Below, one piece after another: positions 8,583 through 17,092 of a stretch of 64,000 bases of DNA. This DNA is from Sphingopyxis sp. JAI108. GTDB taxonomy: Bacteria > Pseudomonadota > Alphaproteobacteria > Sphingomonadales > Sphingomonadaceae. The notes under the pieces were generated by a model. It ran no database searches, had not been told where the DNA came from, and worked only from the letters and a program-made list of their open reading frames with translations. Within the stretch, counting starts at the first letter, position 1; each line of letters starts with the position of its first letter. Position numbers and translations under genes: made by a program. The stretch is from positions 1,860,001 through 1,924,000 of the forward strand of contig NZ_JACCCJ010000001.1 of the NCBI RefSeq assembly GCF_013410105.1. Direction: 5' to 3'.

Positions 8583-9181
8583 ACATGCTCCTTGCTGGCG
8601 CCGACGCGCGGTTCGGTCCCGGCGCGCAGCCGCGCAATATTCTCGCGGTGCCGCCACAGCACGACCACCGCGAGCCCCGCTAGCCCGATCGAATATACCG
8701 GATAGCCGAACGCCAGCGCAGCGACCGGTGCCGACACCGCCCCCAGCATCCCGCCGAGCGACGAGATGCGCAAAAGCAAGACCGTGCCGAGCCATACGAC
8801 CGCGAACACCAACCCGATGGGCCAGGCGAGCGCCAGCGCCAGCCCCAGCAGCGTCGCCACGCCTTTCCCGCCGCGGAATTGCAGCCATACAGGATAGCAA
8901 TGCCCGATCATCGCCGCGGCGCCGGCGATCATCGCGGCATGTTCGCCGAGTTCCGGAACGAAATGCCGCGCGAGCAGCACGGCAACCGCGCCTTTCGCGC
9001 CGTCGAGGATCAAGGTCGCCGCCGCCAGCTCCTTGCGTCCGGTACGCAGCACATTGGTCGCGCCGATATTGCCCGACCCGATCTGGCGCAGGTCGCCCGC
9101 ACCGAAAAGGCGCGTCAGGATGACCCCGAAAGGAATCGAGCCCAGCAAATAGCCGAAGGCGACCAGCAAGAATATCGTCAT
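8579..9181 (-). CDS. plsY: Acyl-phosphate:glycerol-3-phosphate acyltransferase PlsY
   Basis: Inner-membrane acyltransferase that makes 1-acyl-glycerol-3-phosphate in phospholipid synthesis, using acyl-phosphate from PlsX. The protein is 200 aa with about five membrane segments. Three PlsY motifs are visible: GSGNIGATNVLR (about residues 36-47), the HCYPVWLQFRGGKGVAT block (about 93-109), and the late-loop WRHRENIARL. The ATG at 9181 opens straight into the first membrane helix (MTIFLLVAFGYLLGSIPFG). The preceding 16 in-frame codons are not membrane-like. It is translationally coupled to dprA and divergent from murI. Confidence 0.96.
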   Translation of the reverse strand: MTIFLLVAFGYLLGSIPFGVILTRLFGAGDLRQIGSGNIGATNVLRTGRKELAAATLILDGAKGAVAVLLARHFVPELGEHAAMIAGAAAMIGHCYPVWLQFRGGKGVATLLGLALALAWPIGLVFAVVWLGTVLLLRISSLGGMLGAVSAPVAALAFGYPVYSIGLAGLAVVVLWRHRENIARLRAGTEPRVGASKEHV

Positions 9182-9314
9182 GAAAACCCCGCTCCGTTTC
9201 GGCCTATGTGCCGCCGTTGGCGAAAGCAATCAACGGATTCGAACCCGATCGCTCCCAAAATGGATCGATAGCTCGCCCATTGAGCGGCGAGGGCCGCGCT
9301 GCTAGGCGCGGGAC

Positions 9315-10118
9315 ATGCTTCCCGCCGCCGACGCTCCCATCCTCTTTTTCGACAGCGGCCTCGGCGGTCTCACCGTACTCGGGCCAACGCGCGCGCTGCT
9401 GCCGACCGCACCGATCGTTTATGCCGCCGACTATGCCGGCCTGCCTTACGGCAAGAAAAGTGACGAGGAACTTGCGGCGCGGGTGCCCGCGCTGCTCGGC
9501 CGTCTGGTCGAGCGCTATCAGCCACGGCTTGCGGTGATCGCGTGCAACACAGCCTCAACGATCGCCCTTTCACACGTCCGCGCCGCGCTCGACCTGCCGA
9601 TCGTCGGCACCGTGCCCGCGATCAAGCCGGCCGCCGAGTTGACGCGGAGCGGCGTCATCGGCGTACTCGGCACCGAGGCGACGGTTCGCCAGCCCTATGT
9701 CGACGATCTGAGCGCCCGCTTCGCCGCTGGAAAGATCGTACTGCGCCACGGCAGCCCCGGGCTCGTCACCGGCGCCGAAGCCAGGCTGCGCGGCGAGGCG
9801 ATCGATCCCGAGGTGATTGCGCGCGCGATTGCGGGCCTGCGCGACCAACCCGGCGGCGATGCCATGGACGTCATCGTCCTCGCCTGCACGCACTTCCCGC
9901 TGCTGCGCGACGAATTGCAGGCCGCGGCGGGTCCCGCCGTTCGCCTGATCGACGGCGCGGCAGGCATCGCGCGGCGGATCGCCTGCCTGACCGAAGGGCA
10001 ACGATGGCCCGATGCTCCTGCGCCCGGAATCGCGGTCTTCACGCGCAGCGACGATCGTCCACCGCCACCGCTCGTCGCGCTGGCGCCCTATGGCATCGGA
10101 TCGATCGAGACGATCTGA
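9315..10118 (+). CDS. murI: Glutamate racemase
   Basis: Makes D-glutamate for peptidoglycan by a cofactor-independent two-cysteine mechanism. FDSGLGGLTVL lies at residues 12-22. The two catalytic cysteines are C77 in ACNTAST and C191 in ACTHFPLL. Length 267 aa is typical. It is transcribed divergently from plsY across a 133-bp gap. The 137-bp gap to hemA suggests hemA may have its own promoter. Confidence 0.96.
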   Translation: MLPAADAPILFFDSGLGGLTVLGPTRALLPTAPIVYAADYAGLPYGKKSDEELAARVPALLGRLVERYQPRLAVIACNTASTIALSHVRAALDLPIVGTVPAIKPAAELTRSGVIGVLGTEATVRQPYVDDLSARFAAGKIVLRHGSPGLVTGAEARLRGEAIDPEVIARAIAGLRDQPGGDAMDVIVLACTHFPLLRDELQAAAGPAVRLIDGAAGIARRIACLTEGQRWPDAPAPGIAVFTRSDDRPPPPLVALAPYGIGSIETI

Positions 10119-10255
10119 TAGGACAATTTGCCCCAATGCTGCGAATCGTTCGCACTGGCCTTTGGCGCTTTTCGGCGTTATTGGCCCGCATGTTAATAGC
10201 CGCCGGAGGGAGCGGCCCAATGGCCTGAATTGGCACCTGACTGCGGGGCTGAGAC

Positions 10256-11476
10256 GTGAACTATAACGATATTTTCGCACGCGCCATCGACCGGTTGCAC
10301 GAAGAAGGGCGCTACCGCGTCTTCATCGACATCCTGCGCAACCGCGGGTCTTTTCCCAATGCGCGCTGCTTCGCGGGGCATAACGGGCCGAAACCGATCA
10401 CGGTGTGGTGCTCGAATGACTATCTGGCGATGGGCCAGCATCCGAAGGTCGTCTCCGCGATGGAAGAGGCGCTGCACGACGTCGGCGCCGGTTCGGGCGG
10501 CACGCGCAACATCGGCGGCAACACCCATTATCACATCGACCTCGAAGCCGAACTCGCCGACCTGCACGGCAAGGAAGGCGCCCTGCTCTTCACCTCGGGC
10601 TATATTTCGAACGAGGCGACGCTCGGCACGCTCGGCAAGCTGCTGCCGAACTGCATCATCTATTCGGACGAACTCAACCACGCCTCGATGATCGCGGGCA
10701 TCCGCAATTCGGGCTGCGAAAAGCGCGTGTGGCGCCACAACGACCTCGCCCACCTCGAAGAGCTGATGGCCGAGGACGATCCCGAAGCGGCGAAGCTGAT
10801 CGCGTTCGAGAGCGTTTATTCGATGGACGGCGACGTCGCCCCGATCCACGCGATCTGCGACCTCGCCGAAAAATACAACGCGCTCACCTATTGCGATGAA
10901 GTCCACGCCGTCGGCATGTATGGCCCGCGCGGCGGCGGCATCACCGACCGCGACGAGGCGGCGCACCGCGTCACCATCATCGAAGGCACGCTCGGCAAGG
11001 CGTTCGGTGTGATGGGCGGCTATATCGCCGCCGACAAGAATATCATCGACGTGATCCGTTCTTACGCGCCGGGCTTCATCTTCACGACCAGCCTGTCGCC
11101 GGTGCTGGTTGCGGGCGTGCTCGCCAGCGTACGCCACCTGAAATCGTCGAGCGTCGAGCGCGAGGCGCAGCAGGCGGCCGCCGCCTATCTCAAGCAGAGC
11201 TTCCGCGATGCGGGCCTGCCGGTGATGGATTCGACGACGCATATCGTCCCGCTGATGGTCGGCGACCCGGTGCGCGCGAAAAAGATCAGCGACATTTTGC
11301 TCGCCGAATATGGCGTCTATGTGCAGCCGATCAATTTCCCGACCGTGCCGCGCGGTACCGAACGCCTGCGCTTCACGCCGGGTCCGGCGCATGACGAAGC
11401 GATGATGCGCGAGTTGACCGACGCGCTTGTCGAAATCTGGGATCGGCTCGAACTGCAGCTCCAGAAGGCTGCGTGA
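10256..11476 (+). CDS. hemA: 5-Aminolevulinate synthase
   Basis: Condenses glycine and succinyl-CoA to 5-aminolevulinate, the first committed step of tetrapyrrole synthesis by the C4 (Shemin) pathway, a hallmark of alphaproteobacteria. Family blocks: [13 protein letters not shown] near the N-terminus, [28 protein letters not shown], and the PLP-lysine block [13 protein letters not shown] (Lys about residue 248). A C-terminal [16 protein letters not shown] block completes the family pattern. 406 aa. The GTG start at 10256 is the only start consistent with the conserved N-terminus. The stop overlaps the nitroreductase start (GTGA). Confidence 0.97.
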   Translation: MNYNDIFARAIDRLHEEGRYRVFIDILRNRGSFPNARCFAGHNGPKPITVWCSNDYLAMGQHPKVVSAMEEALHDVGAGSGGTRNIGGNTHYHIDLEAELADLHGKEGALLFTSGYISNEATLGTLGKLLPNCIIYSDELNHASMIAGIRNSGCEKRVWRHNDLAHLEELMAEDDPEAAKLIAFESVYSMDGDVAPIHAICDLAEKYNALTYCDEVHAVGMYGPRGGGITDRDEAAHRVTIIEGTLGKAFGVMGGYIAADKNIIDVIRSYAPGFIFTTSLSPVLVAGVLASVRHLKSSSVEREAQQAAAAYLKQSFRDAGLPVMDSTTHIVPLMVGDPVRAKKISDILLAEYGVYVQPINFPTVPRGTERLRFTPGPAHDEAMMRELTDALVEIWDRLELQLQKAA

Positions 11477-12162
11477 CGACCGCACCCGGTTATGACGAGG
11501 TCGTCGTCGGACGCCGCTCGATCCGCGGCTTCCTCGACAAGCCCGTTCCGAAAGCGGTAATTGCCGAAATCCTCGAGGTGGCGATGCGCGCGCCCTCGTC
11601 GTTCAACAATCAGTGCTGGAATTTCTCGGTCGTCACCGGCGATCCGCTCGCGGCGATCCGCCACGGCAACACCGAAGGAATCCTTGCGGGCAAGCCCGAC
11701 AGCCGCGAGTTCCGCCGCTTCGATGGCATCGCCGACGACCATCGTGCCCGCCAGATCGAGATCGCCAAACAGCTTTTCGGCGCGATGGGCATCGCGCGCG
11801 ACGACAAGGACGCGCGCCAGGATTGGGTGCTGCGCGGTTTCCGCCAGTTCGACGCACCCGTCAGCATCGTCGTGACCTATGACCGCGTGCTGCTCGGGAG
11901 CGACATCGCGCCCTTCGATTGCGGCGCCGTCACCAATGCGCTCGTCAACGCCGCCTGGTCGCGCGGGCTCGGCTGCGTCATCAACAGCCAGGGTATCATG
12001 CAAAGCCCCGTCGTCCGCGAACATGCCCGCATCCCCGACGATCAGGTCATCATGATCTGCGTCGCAATGGGCTGGCCCGATGCCGATTTCCCCGCCAATG
12101 CGGTGGTGTCGAACCGCAAGGGCGTCGACGAGGCGGTGCGGTTCGTAGGTTTCGACGATTAG
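11473..12162 (+). CDS. Nitroreductase-family flavoprotein
   Basis: A 229-aa FMN-dependent oxidoreductase of the nitroreductase superfamily. The N-terminal [13 protein letters not shown] block and the [12 protein letters not shown] segment are the classical FMN-binding features. A glycine-containing [15 protein letters not shown] segment and the late [10 protein letters not shown] strand also match. The physiological substrate cannot be inferred. The GTG start overlaps the hemA stop (GTGA), so it is probably co-translated with 5-aminolevulinate synthase. Whether that reflects a functional link is unknown. Confidence 0.85.
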   Translation: MTTAPGYDEVVVGRRSIRGFLDKPVPKAVIAEILEVAMRAPSSFNNQCWNFSVVTGDPLAAIRHGNTEGILAGKPDSREFRRFDGIADDHRARQIEIAKQLFGAMGIARDDKDARQDWVLRGFRQFDAPVSIVVTYDRVLLGSDIAPFDCGAVTNALVNAAWSRGLGCVINSQGIMQSPVVREHARIPDDQVIMICVAMGWPDADFPANAVVSNRKGVDEAVRFVGFDD

Positions 12163-12234
12163 GCACCCTTCGACAATATCCGCGTGACTCGATAGGGTTC
12201 CCCCGAATCCCCTCCCCGACCGCGAAAGATTGTC

Positions 12235-13497
12235 ATGCCAACACAGCGTTATAGCTATACCGCGATCACGCTTCACTGGCTCATTGCGCTGTTGCTGGCG
12301 TTCCAGATCGCGCTCGGCTGGGCGCTCGAAGGGAACAACAGCCCCGAATTGTTTGCGCGCTACCAGCTCCACAAATCGGTCGGCATCACCATCCTGCTGC
12401 TCAGCTTTGCGCGCTTGGCCGCGCGCCTGTTCACATCGCGTCCGCCCGCCTCCGACGGCCCGGCATGGACGCGCGCGCTCGCCAGTACGGTACACTGGCT
12501 TTTCTACCTCGTGATGATCCTCGGTCCGATCACGGGATGGCTGCTCGTTTCTACCGCGCGCGTTCAGGTGCCGACGCTGCTTTATGGCATCATCCCCTGG
12601 CCGCACCTGCCCGTTGGCCGGAGCTGGCACGAACCAGCCGAATCGATCCACGGCGCGATGGCGTGGCTCGCGATCGGCCTGTTCCTGCTCCATATCGCGG
12701 GCGCGCTTCGTCACCAATGGTTGCTCGGCAAGCCCGAACTCCAGCGAATGATCCCTTTCGCGCGCGGGAAAGCTGCTGGAGCCGCGATCGGCGCGCTGGC
12801 GCTCGTCGCCGCGGTCTTTGCGGGCGGCAATATGATCTACCCCAGCAAGGATCGTCGGGTGGTGAAAGCCGAAACCGCGGCGCCCGCAGCGCCGGCTCCG
12901 AGGGCACCTGCGGCCTCACCTCGGCCCGAAGCACAAGCGATAGCGACCGAAACCAACGAAAGCGAAAAGGCCGAACCCGAAGACACCGGCCAGCCGCTCG
13001 CCGACTGGACGGTCGCGTCCGGTGGCCGGCTCGGCTTCACCGCGCACTGGAACGGCGAAGCGGTGGACGGCGCCTTCGGTCGCTGGCGCGCCGCCATCCG
13101 CTTCAGCCCCGACCAGCTCGCCAAATCGACCATTCGCGTCACCGTCGACCTTGCCTCGGCCGATACCGGCGACGGGCAGCGCGACGATTCGCTGAAAGGC
13201 AGCGACTTCTTCAACATTTCGGCCCACCCAAATGCTGTCTTCACGGCGCGCGACATCCGCCACCGCGGCGGCGACCGCTATGAAGCGCGCGGCACGCTCG
13301 ACCTGCGCGGCATCAGCAAGCCCGCGACGGTTCGCTTTACGCTGCGCATCGACGGCGACCGGGCGCGTGTCGCCGGGACCGCGCGGATCGACCGCACGGC
13401 ATTCGGCGTCGGCCAGGGCGAATGGGCGGCAACCGACGCGATCGCCGCCGGGGTCGACGTCGACTTTTCGTTCAGCGCGACGCGTCCGGCGTCCTGA
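12235..13497 (+). CDS. Cytochrome b561 domain fused to YceI domain
   Basis: A two-domain membrane protein of 420 aa. Residues about 1-175 form a four-helix cytochrome b561/CybB domain with candidate haem-ligand histidines in TLHWLIALLL, QLHKSVGIT, HEPAESIHGAMAWL and LLHIAGALRH. An additional helix follows (about 182-200), then an Ala/Pro/Glu-rich linker to about 250. Residues about 258-418 are a YceI-like lipocalin barrel (WTVASGGRLGFTAHW...GQRDDSLKGSDFFN...LRGISKPATVRF), expected in the periplasm, where YceI proteins bind polyprenyl quinone-like lipids. In many bacteria these are separate adjacent genes. Here they are one chain, which suggests electron transfer between membrane haem and a bound isoprenoid. 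That role is inference. Confidence 0.88.
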   Translation: MPTQRYSYTAITLHWLIALLLAFQIALGWALEGNNSPELFARYQLHKSVGITILLLSFARLAARLFTSRPPASDGPAWTRALASTVHWLFYLVMILGPITGWLLVSTARVQVPTLLYGIIPWPHLPVGRSWHEPAESIHGAMAWLAIGLFLLHIAGALRHQWLLGKPELQRMIPFARGKAAGAAIGALALVAAVFAGGNMIYPSKDRRVVKAETAAPAAPAPRAPAASPRPEAQAIATETNESEKAEPEDTGQPLADWTVASGGRLGFTAHWNGEAVDGAFGRWRAAIRFSPDQLAKSTIRVTVDLASADTGDGQRDDSLKGSDFFNISAHPNAVFTARDIRHRGGDRYEARGTLDLRGISKPATVRFTLRIDGDRARVAGTARIDRTAFGVGQGEWAATDAIAAGVDVDFSFSATRPAS

Positions 13498-13521
13498 CCA
13501 TCCAGTCATGGAAAATGCTGT

Positions 13522-14181
13522 CTAGCGCGGTCGTCGGTCGATCCTGAGCGACCAAGCATAGCCGCGATAGAGGCGCGTCACCGACATTCGCCCCCCGATA
13601 TCATTCGCGATTTCGCGTGCGCCTTCGATCAGCATCGCGCGCGGTTCGACATGAAAGCGGGCGAGCCAGCCGAGCAGCGCGGCGCGCCACCAGCCGGGCA
13701 ACTGCTCCTGCTGGCCGAAATCGACGATGTGAAGCGAGCCATGGGCGGACAAGTGGCGCATCGCTTCGCGCATCGCGCCCTGCCAGTCGGGAATCATCGA
13801 CAGTGTATAGCTTTGGAATATCCGGTCGAACCCGTCGATCCCGAACAGCGTGTTGGGATCGAAATCCGTTGCATCACCCCTTGCCACGCTGATCCTTTTG
13901 GCAAGGCCGGCGCGCGCGATCGAGGCGCGCGCGGTTTTCAGCATCTCCTCCGAAATATCGATGCCGTGGAAGCGCGCGCCCGGCCAGCAACGGGCAGCCG
14001 CGATCAGGTTGCGCCCGGTTCCACAGCCGATTTCCAGCACCCGCCCGCCCACCGGCGGTGTCAACTCGTCGATCAACCGGTCGCGGCCGAGCAGATAATA
14101 TTTGCGGGTCAGATCATAGATATGACGCTGTCCCCGATAGACGCCGTCCATCAGCGCCGCATGCCCCTCCCCCCGGCGCAT
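13522..14181 (-). CDS. btaB: SAM-dependent N-methyltransferase BtaB (betaine lipid synthesis)
   Basis: Class I methyltransferase of 219 aa that adds three methyl groups to diacylglyceryl-homoserine, giving the betaine lipid DGTS. The SAM-binding motif I VLEIGCGTGRNL lies at about residues 49-60, with GIDISEEML as motif II. The N-terminal MDGVYRGQRHIYDLTRKYYLLGRD block matches known BtaB proteins. It starts 3 bp after the btaA stop, and a GAAGGA/GAGG ribosome site lies in the end of btaA, so the two are an operon. The family match and the pairing make the call secure, although no lipid data are available here. Confidence 0.88.
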   Translation of the reverse strand: MRRGEGHAALMDGVYRGQRHIYDLTRKYYLLGRDRLIDELTPPVGGRVLEIGCGTGRNLIAAARCWPGARFHGIDISEEMLKTARASIARAGLAKRISVARGDATDFDPNTLFGIDGFDRIFQSYTLSMIPDWQGAMREAMRHLSAHGSLHIVDFGQQEQLPGWWRAALLGWLARFHVEPRAMLIEGAREIANDIGGRMSVTRLYRGYAWSLRIDRRPR

Positions 14182-14184
14182 GCC

Positions 14185-15402
14185 TCAATCCTTCAGGACA
14201 TAAAGATGGACCCCGCCATAAATCGCCGACCGATCGCGACGCGTATAGTCGCGCGACGCTTGCTCGCGATAAACCCAGCGGCTGAGCAAATCCTCGGGAA
14301 GCCGTCCCGGCAGCAGGCTCGGCTCGGCGGCGGTACGGAAAAGGACGCGCGCGCCGGGCCGCGCGGTGCGCGTCACCTCGGTCCACAGCGCGGCAAGCTG
14401 CGCGTCGCTCATCCAGTCCTGCGCGTCGAGAAAGACATAGCGATCGAAACTGGCCGCATCGGCGGCGGCAAGCATGTCGGTCATGTTCGCGTGCAGCATC
14501 GTCACGCGTTCGGCGCGCGCCTTCACCGCGGCATAATTCGCCGCCTGCAGATAGGGCGGCAGCGGCATCGTGACGCCCTTCCCATATCCGCGCCCGAACG
14601 CCTGCCAGGCGAAATAATTCTCGTCGAGCGGGAAGTCGCACGCGAGCTTTTCGAGCCGCGCGCGCAGGACGTCCGCCATCGGCCTGCCGCCGGCGAGCGC
14701 GTCATATTGCGCGGGCGGGATACCGAGCCCGAAGAGCGACGACCGCTGATCGGTGACCCAGCGGATGAACTTCCTGTCGAAAAAGGGCGCGAATTTGGCT
14801 TCGAAGATCGCACGCTGTTCCGCGACCGTCTTCGCCTGCAGAAACTGTCTCGGGTCGATGCGGTGCATCCGCGCCACCAGATGCGCGAGGCCGATGAAAT
14901 TTCCGAGCAGCCCGCGCTTGTAGAGCCCATGCGCGAAGCCGTTGATACGGCGGCGCCCCGCGAGGTCGCGGCCCTCCCAATAGCGGCGGCTGGTCTCGTC
15001 CAGATAGGGCCGGACGAACGCGCGATAGTCGGCGACGTTTGCGCTGCTGTCGGCGTCGGCAAAAAAGCGGCGGAAGCTGAGATAGTCAGGGAGCCGCTGA
15101 ATGGCGACGCGCTTCAAATTATTCAGCGCGACATGCGCGGTGTTGAGATCGACCGCGACGATCTCGGCAGGATCGGCGGTGAGATAGGAAAAGACATTGC
15201 AACCACCGCTCGCAATCGTTGCGATCCGGTTGCCCGGCTCGATCGCAAGCGCCTCCATATCGACCACCGGATCTTCCCATATCTGGGCATAAACAAGGCC
15301 CTTGAACGCGAGCGCAAAGGCGCGGTCGAGCAGGCGCTGCTTCTGCTCGGCATCCTCTCGCACGACGGCGGCGGCGATCTTGCGATTGGGCTGGCTGGCC
15401 AT
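14185..15402 (-). CDS. btaA: Diacylglycerol 3-amino-3-carboxypropyltransferase BtaA
   Basis: DUF3419-type enzyme that transfers the 3-amino-3-carboxypropyl group of SAM to diacylglycerol, forming diacylglyceryl-homoserine, the first step of phosphorus-free betaine lipid synthesis. 405 aa from the ATG at 15402. The longer open frame above it runs through the terminator and Pho box and lacks support. Visible blocks: YAQIWEDPVVDMEAL (about residues 32-46), IASGGCNVFSYL, VAVDLNTAHVALN (SAM-fold strand), and the late YVFLDAQDWMSD and RVLFRTAAEPSLLP. With btaB it replaces phospholipids under phosphate limitation in known hosts. The upstream Pho box fits that. Confidence 0.9.
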   Translation of the reverse strand: MASQPNRKIAAAVVREDAEQKQRLLDRAFALAFKGLVYAQIWEDPVVDMEALAIEPGNRIATIASGGCNVFSYLTADPAEIVAVDLNTAHVALNNLKRVAIQRLPDYLSFRRFFADADSSANVADYRAFVRPYLDETSRRYWEGRDLAGRRRINGFAHGLYKRGLLGNFIGLAHLVARMHRIDPRQFLQAKTVAEQRAIFEAKFAPFFDRKFIRWVTDQRSSLFGLGIPPAQYDALAGGRPMADVLRARLEKLACDFPLDENYFAWQAFGRGYGKGVTMPLPPYLQAANYAAVKARAERVTMLHANMTDMLAAADAASFDRYVFLDAQDWMSDAQLAALWTEVTRTARPGARVLFRTAAEPSLLPGRLPEDLLSRWVYREQASRDYTRRDRSAIYGGVHLYVLKD

Positions 15403-15475
15403 GTAATGCGACTCCGGAACTGAGGGATCCGGGGCCGCGCATGGCAGGGAGAGGTGCCATTCCCGCGACGGTTCG

Positions 15476-15493
15476 GTGACAAATCGGCGACAG
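15476..15493 (-). promoter_or_regulatory. Candidate Pho box upstream of btaA
   Basis: Reading on the minus strand: CTGTCGC-CGAT-TTGTCAC, two 7-bp direct repeats separated by 4 bp, the spacing of PhoB sites (CTGTCAT-N4-CTGTCAT). It lies 74 bp upstream of the btaA start and downstream of the terminator that ends the preceding gene, so it can serve only btaAB. Two positions deviate from consensus in the first repeat. Confidence 0.6.
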
Positions 15494-15505
15494 GAGCAAA
15501 AAACT

Positions 15506-15537
15506 CCCGTCATTCCCGCCACGGCGGCAATGACGGG
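15506..15537 (-). terminator. Intrinsic terminator of the lipoprotein gene
   Basis: CCCGTCATTcCCGCC pairs with GGCGGcAATGACGGG around a 2-base loop with one mismatch. On the minus strand it is followed by AGTTTTTTGC, a six-T run. It begins 9 bp after the stop of the lipoprotein gene and separates it from btaA. The stem also resembles the dispersed palindrome at 3139-3166. Confidence 0.7.
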
Positions 15538-15546
15538 CGGTTCAGA

Positions 15547-15993
15547 TCAATCGCGGCAGTAGCCTTCGCCTTCCTTGACGATCAGGCATTCCTTCTTGCC
15601 CGCGAGATATTTGAGGCCGGTATCGCCGCCGTTACCCCGGCGCAGCGACAGCTCTTCGTCGCCGCGCTTGAACTTGATGCCATGCTCGCTGTCCCAGCCT
15701 TCATACGTGCCCTTGGTATCGAGGTCCGACTGCATCTCGAGCTTATATTTCTCGGGCGCTGCGGTCGCGATGGTGACGTACATGCCCTCCACCCCGGTCC
15801 ATTTGCCGGCCCAGCTCGCGAAGCGGTGGGGCGCGGTGGCGGCGTTGCCGGTGCCGGCGGTCTCGCTCGGCATCGTCTCGACCGGCACCTCTTCGGTGGT
15901 CGTCGGCTCGGCGGGCGCCGGAGCCTCGGCCTTTTCGCAACCGGCCAGCAGCACCAATGCGGCGGTGCTCGCCAATATCATGCTCTTGTGCAT
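15547..15993 (-). CDS. Small lipoprotein of unknown function
   Basis: A 148-aa protein with a lipoprotein signal peptide: hydrophobic residues 4-16, then lipobox LLAGC with lipidated Cys about residue 19. A Glu/Pro/Thr-rich tether runs to about residue 55. The following domain (FASWAGKWTGVEGMYVTIA...KGTYEGWDSEHGIKFKRG...KKECLIVKEGEGYCRD) contains two cysteines that could form a disulfide. I do not recognise the family. The start at 15993 is preceded by GGAAGGAGA, better than the open-frame start 18 bases earlier. It lies 46 bp after the threonine dehydratase gene start on the same strand and may share its transcript. Confidence 0.75.
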   Translation of the reverse strand: MHKSMILASTAALVLLAGCEKAEAPAPAEPTTTEEVPVETMPSETAGTGNAATAPHRFASWAGKWTGVEGMYVTIATAAPEKYKLEMQSDLDTKGTYEGWDSEHGIKFKRGDEELSLRRGNGGDTGLKYLAGKKECLIVKEGEGYCRD

Positions 15994-16039
15994 CACGCGT
16001 CTCCTTCCCATTCCAAACGCTTCGGTCCCGATAAGTTTC

Positions 16040-17029
16040 CTATTCGGTGATGATCTCGGCGAACTTCAGCGGATCGACATTGCCGCCCGACAGGGTGACG
16101 AGCGTCGCATCGGTCACCGCGACCTTTCCCGCGAGCACCGCCGCGAGCGCCGCGGCGCCGCCGGGCTCGACCACCAGGTGCAGTTTTTCGAATACCAGCC
16201 GCATCGCGTCGCGCACTTCGCCGCGCGTCACCGCTATGCCCTTTACCCCGCGCGCCTGAAGCACCGCGAAGTTGATCGGCCATGTCTCGGGGGTCTGCAA
16301 CGCATCGCATTCGGTGGGATAGGCCATGTCCTCGACCGACAGGATCCTGCCAGCAGCCAGGCTGCGCGTCACATCGTCCCAACCCTCGGGCTCGACGGCG
16401 ATGATTTCGGCATCGGGGCAGGCGAGCGCGAGGCCTGCGGACAGGCCGCCGCCACCGCAGCAGGCGATAACCTTGTCGGGTCCGCCCAACCCGCGCAGCT
16501 TCATTTGCGCCGTCGCCTCGATCCCGGCGCTCCCCTGCCCCTCGATGATCCAAGGATCGCCATAGGCATGGACGAGCGTCCCGCCGTGCTGTTCGAGCAG
16601 CTTCGCCGCGACGGCATCGCGCGATTCGGTGACGCGATCGTAAAGCACGACCTCGGCGCCGAGCTTGCGCGTCGCCGCCAGCTTCATCGCGGGAGCGTTG
16701 CTCGGCATCACGATCGTCGCTTTGATCCCCAGCCGCTTCGCCGCCCAGGCGACGCCTTGCGCATGATTGCCGCTCGACACGCCGACAACGCCTGCCGCCG
16801 CCTGTTCGGGCGTCAGATCGGTCAGCCGGTGCCACGCGCCGCGGATCTTGAACGCGCCGACGGGTTGCAGGCACTCGGCCTTGCACCAGATCATTTTGCC
16901 GTCGATTTCAAGCGGGAGCAGCGGCGTTTGCGGCAGCAATGCAGCGACTTTCGCCGCGGCGCGTTCGACTCCCGCGAGCGTGGGCGCGCGGGTCGGGTCG
17001 ATCAGGGTATCGGGGCTTTGCTGTGTCAT
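16040..17029 (-). CDS. PLP-dependent threonine/serine dehydratase
   Basis: Fold-type II PLP enzyme of 329 aa that deaminates threonine (to 2-oxobutyrate) or serine. The Schiff-base lysine is K61 in VGAFKIRGAW. The SSGNHAQG substrate loop is near residue 85 and the CGGGGLSAG phosphate-binding loop near 190. No C-terminal ACT regulatory domain follows, so it is the short catabolic/racemase-like type rather than the feedback-regulated biosynthetic IlvA. It could also act as a serine racemase. The start at 17029 has AGGA 8 bases upstream. It is divergent from the carboxyspermidine dehydrogenase gene across 63 bp. Confidence 0.85.
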   Translation of the reverse strand: MTQQSPDTLIDPTRAPTLAGVERAAAKVAALLPQTPLLPLEIDGKMIWCKAECLQPVGAFKIRGAWHRLTDLTPEQAAAGVVGVSSGNHAQGVAWAAKRLGIKATIVMPSNAPAMKLAATRKLGAEVVLYDRVTESRDAVAAKLLEQHGGTLVHAYGDPWIIEGQGSAGIEATAQMKLRGLGGPDKVIACCGGGGLSAGLALACPDAEIIAVEPEGWDDVTRSLAAGRILSVEDMAYPTECDALQTPETWPINFAVLQARGVKGIAVTRGEVRDAMRLVFEKLHLVVEPGGAAALAAVLAGKVAVTDATLVTLSGGNVDPLKFAEIITE

Positions 17030-17092
17030 GGCTTCGTCCTATAGGGCGCGGCATACAACACAAGCCGCAGCATAGCGGGCAGGAGATTTTTC

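Noticed and set aside
9228-9252. tRNA T-arm-like sequence (minus strand GGGTTCGAATCC)
   Set aside because: The stem around TTCGAAT fails after two pairs and no acceptor or anticodon arms can be found nearby.
10231-10244. Sigma-54-like promoter TGGCAC-N5-TGC before hemA
   Set aside because: GG to GC spacing is 9, not 10, and the TTGC half is incomplete.
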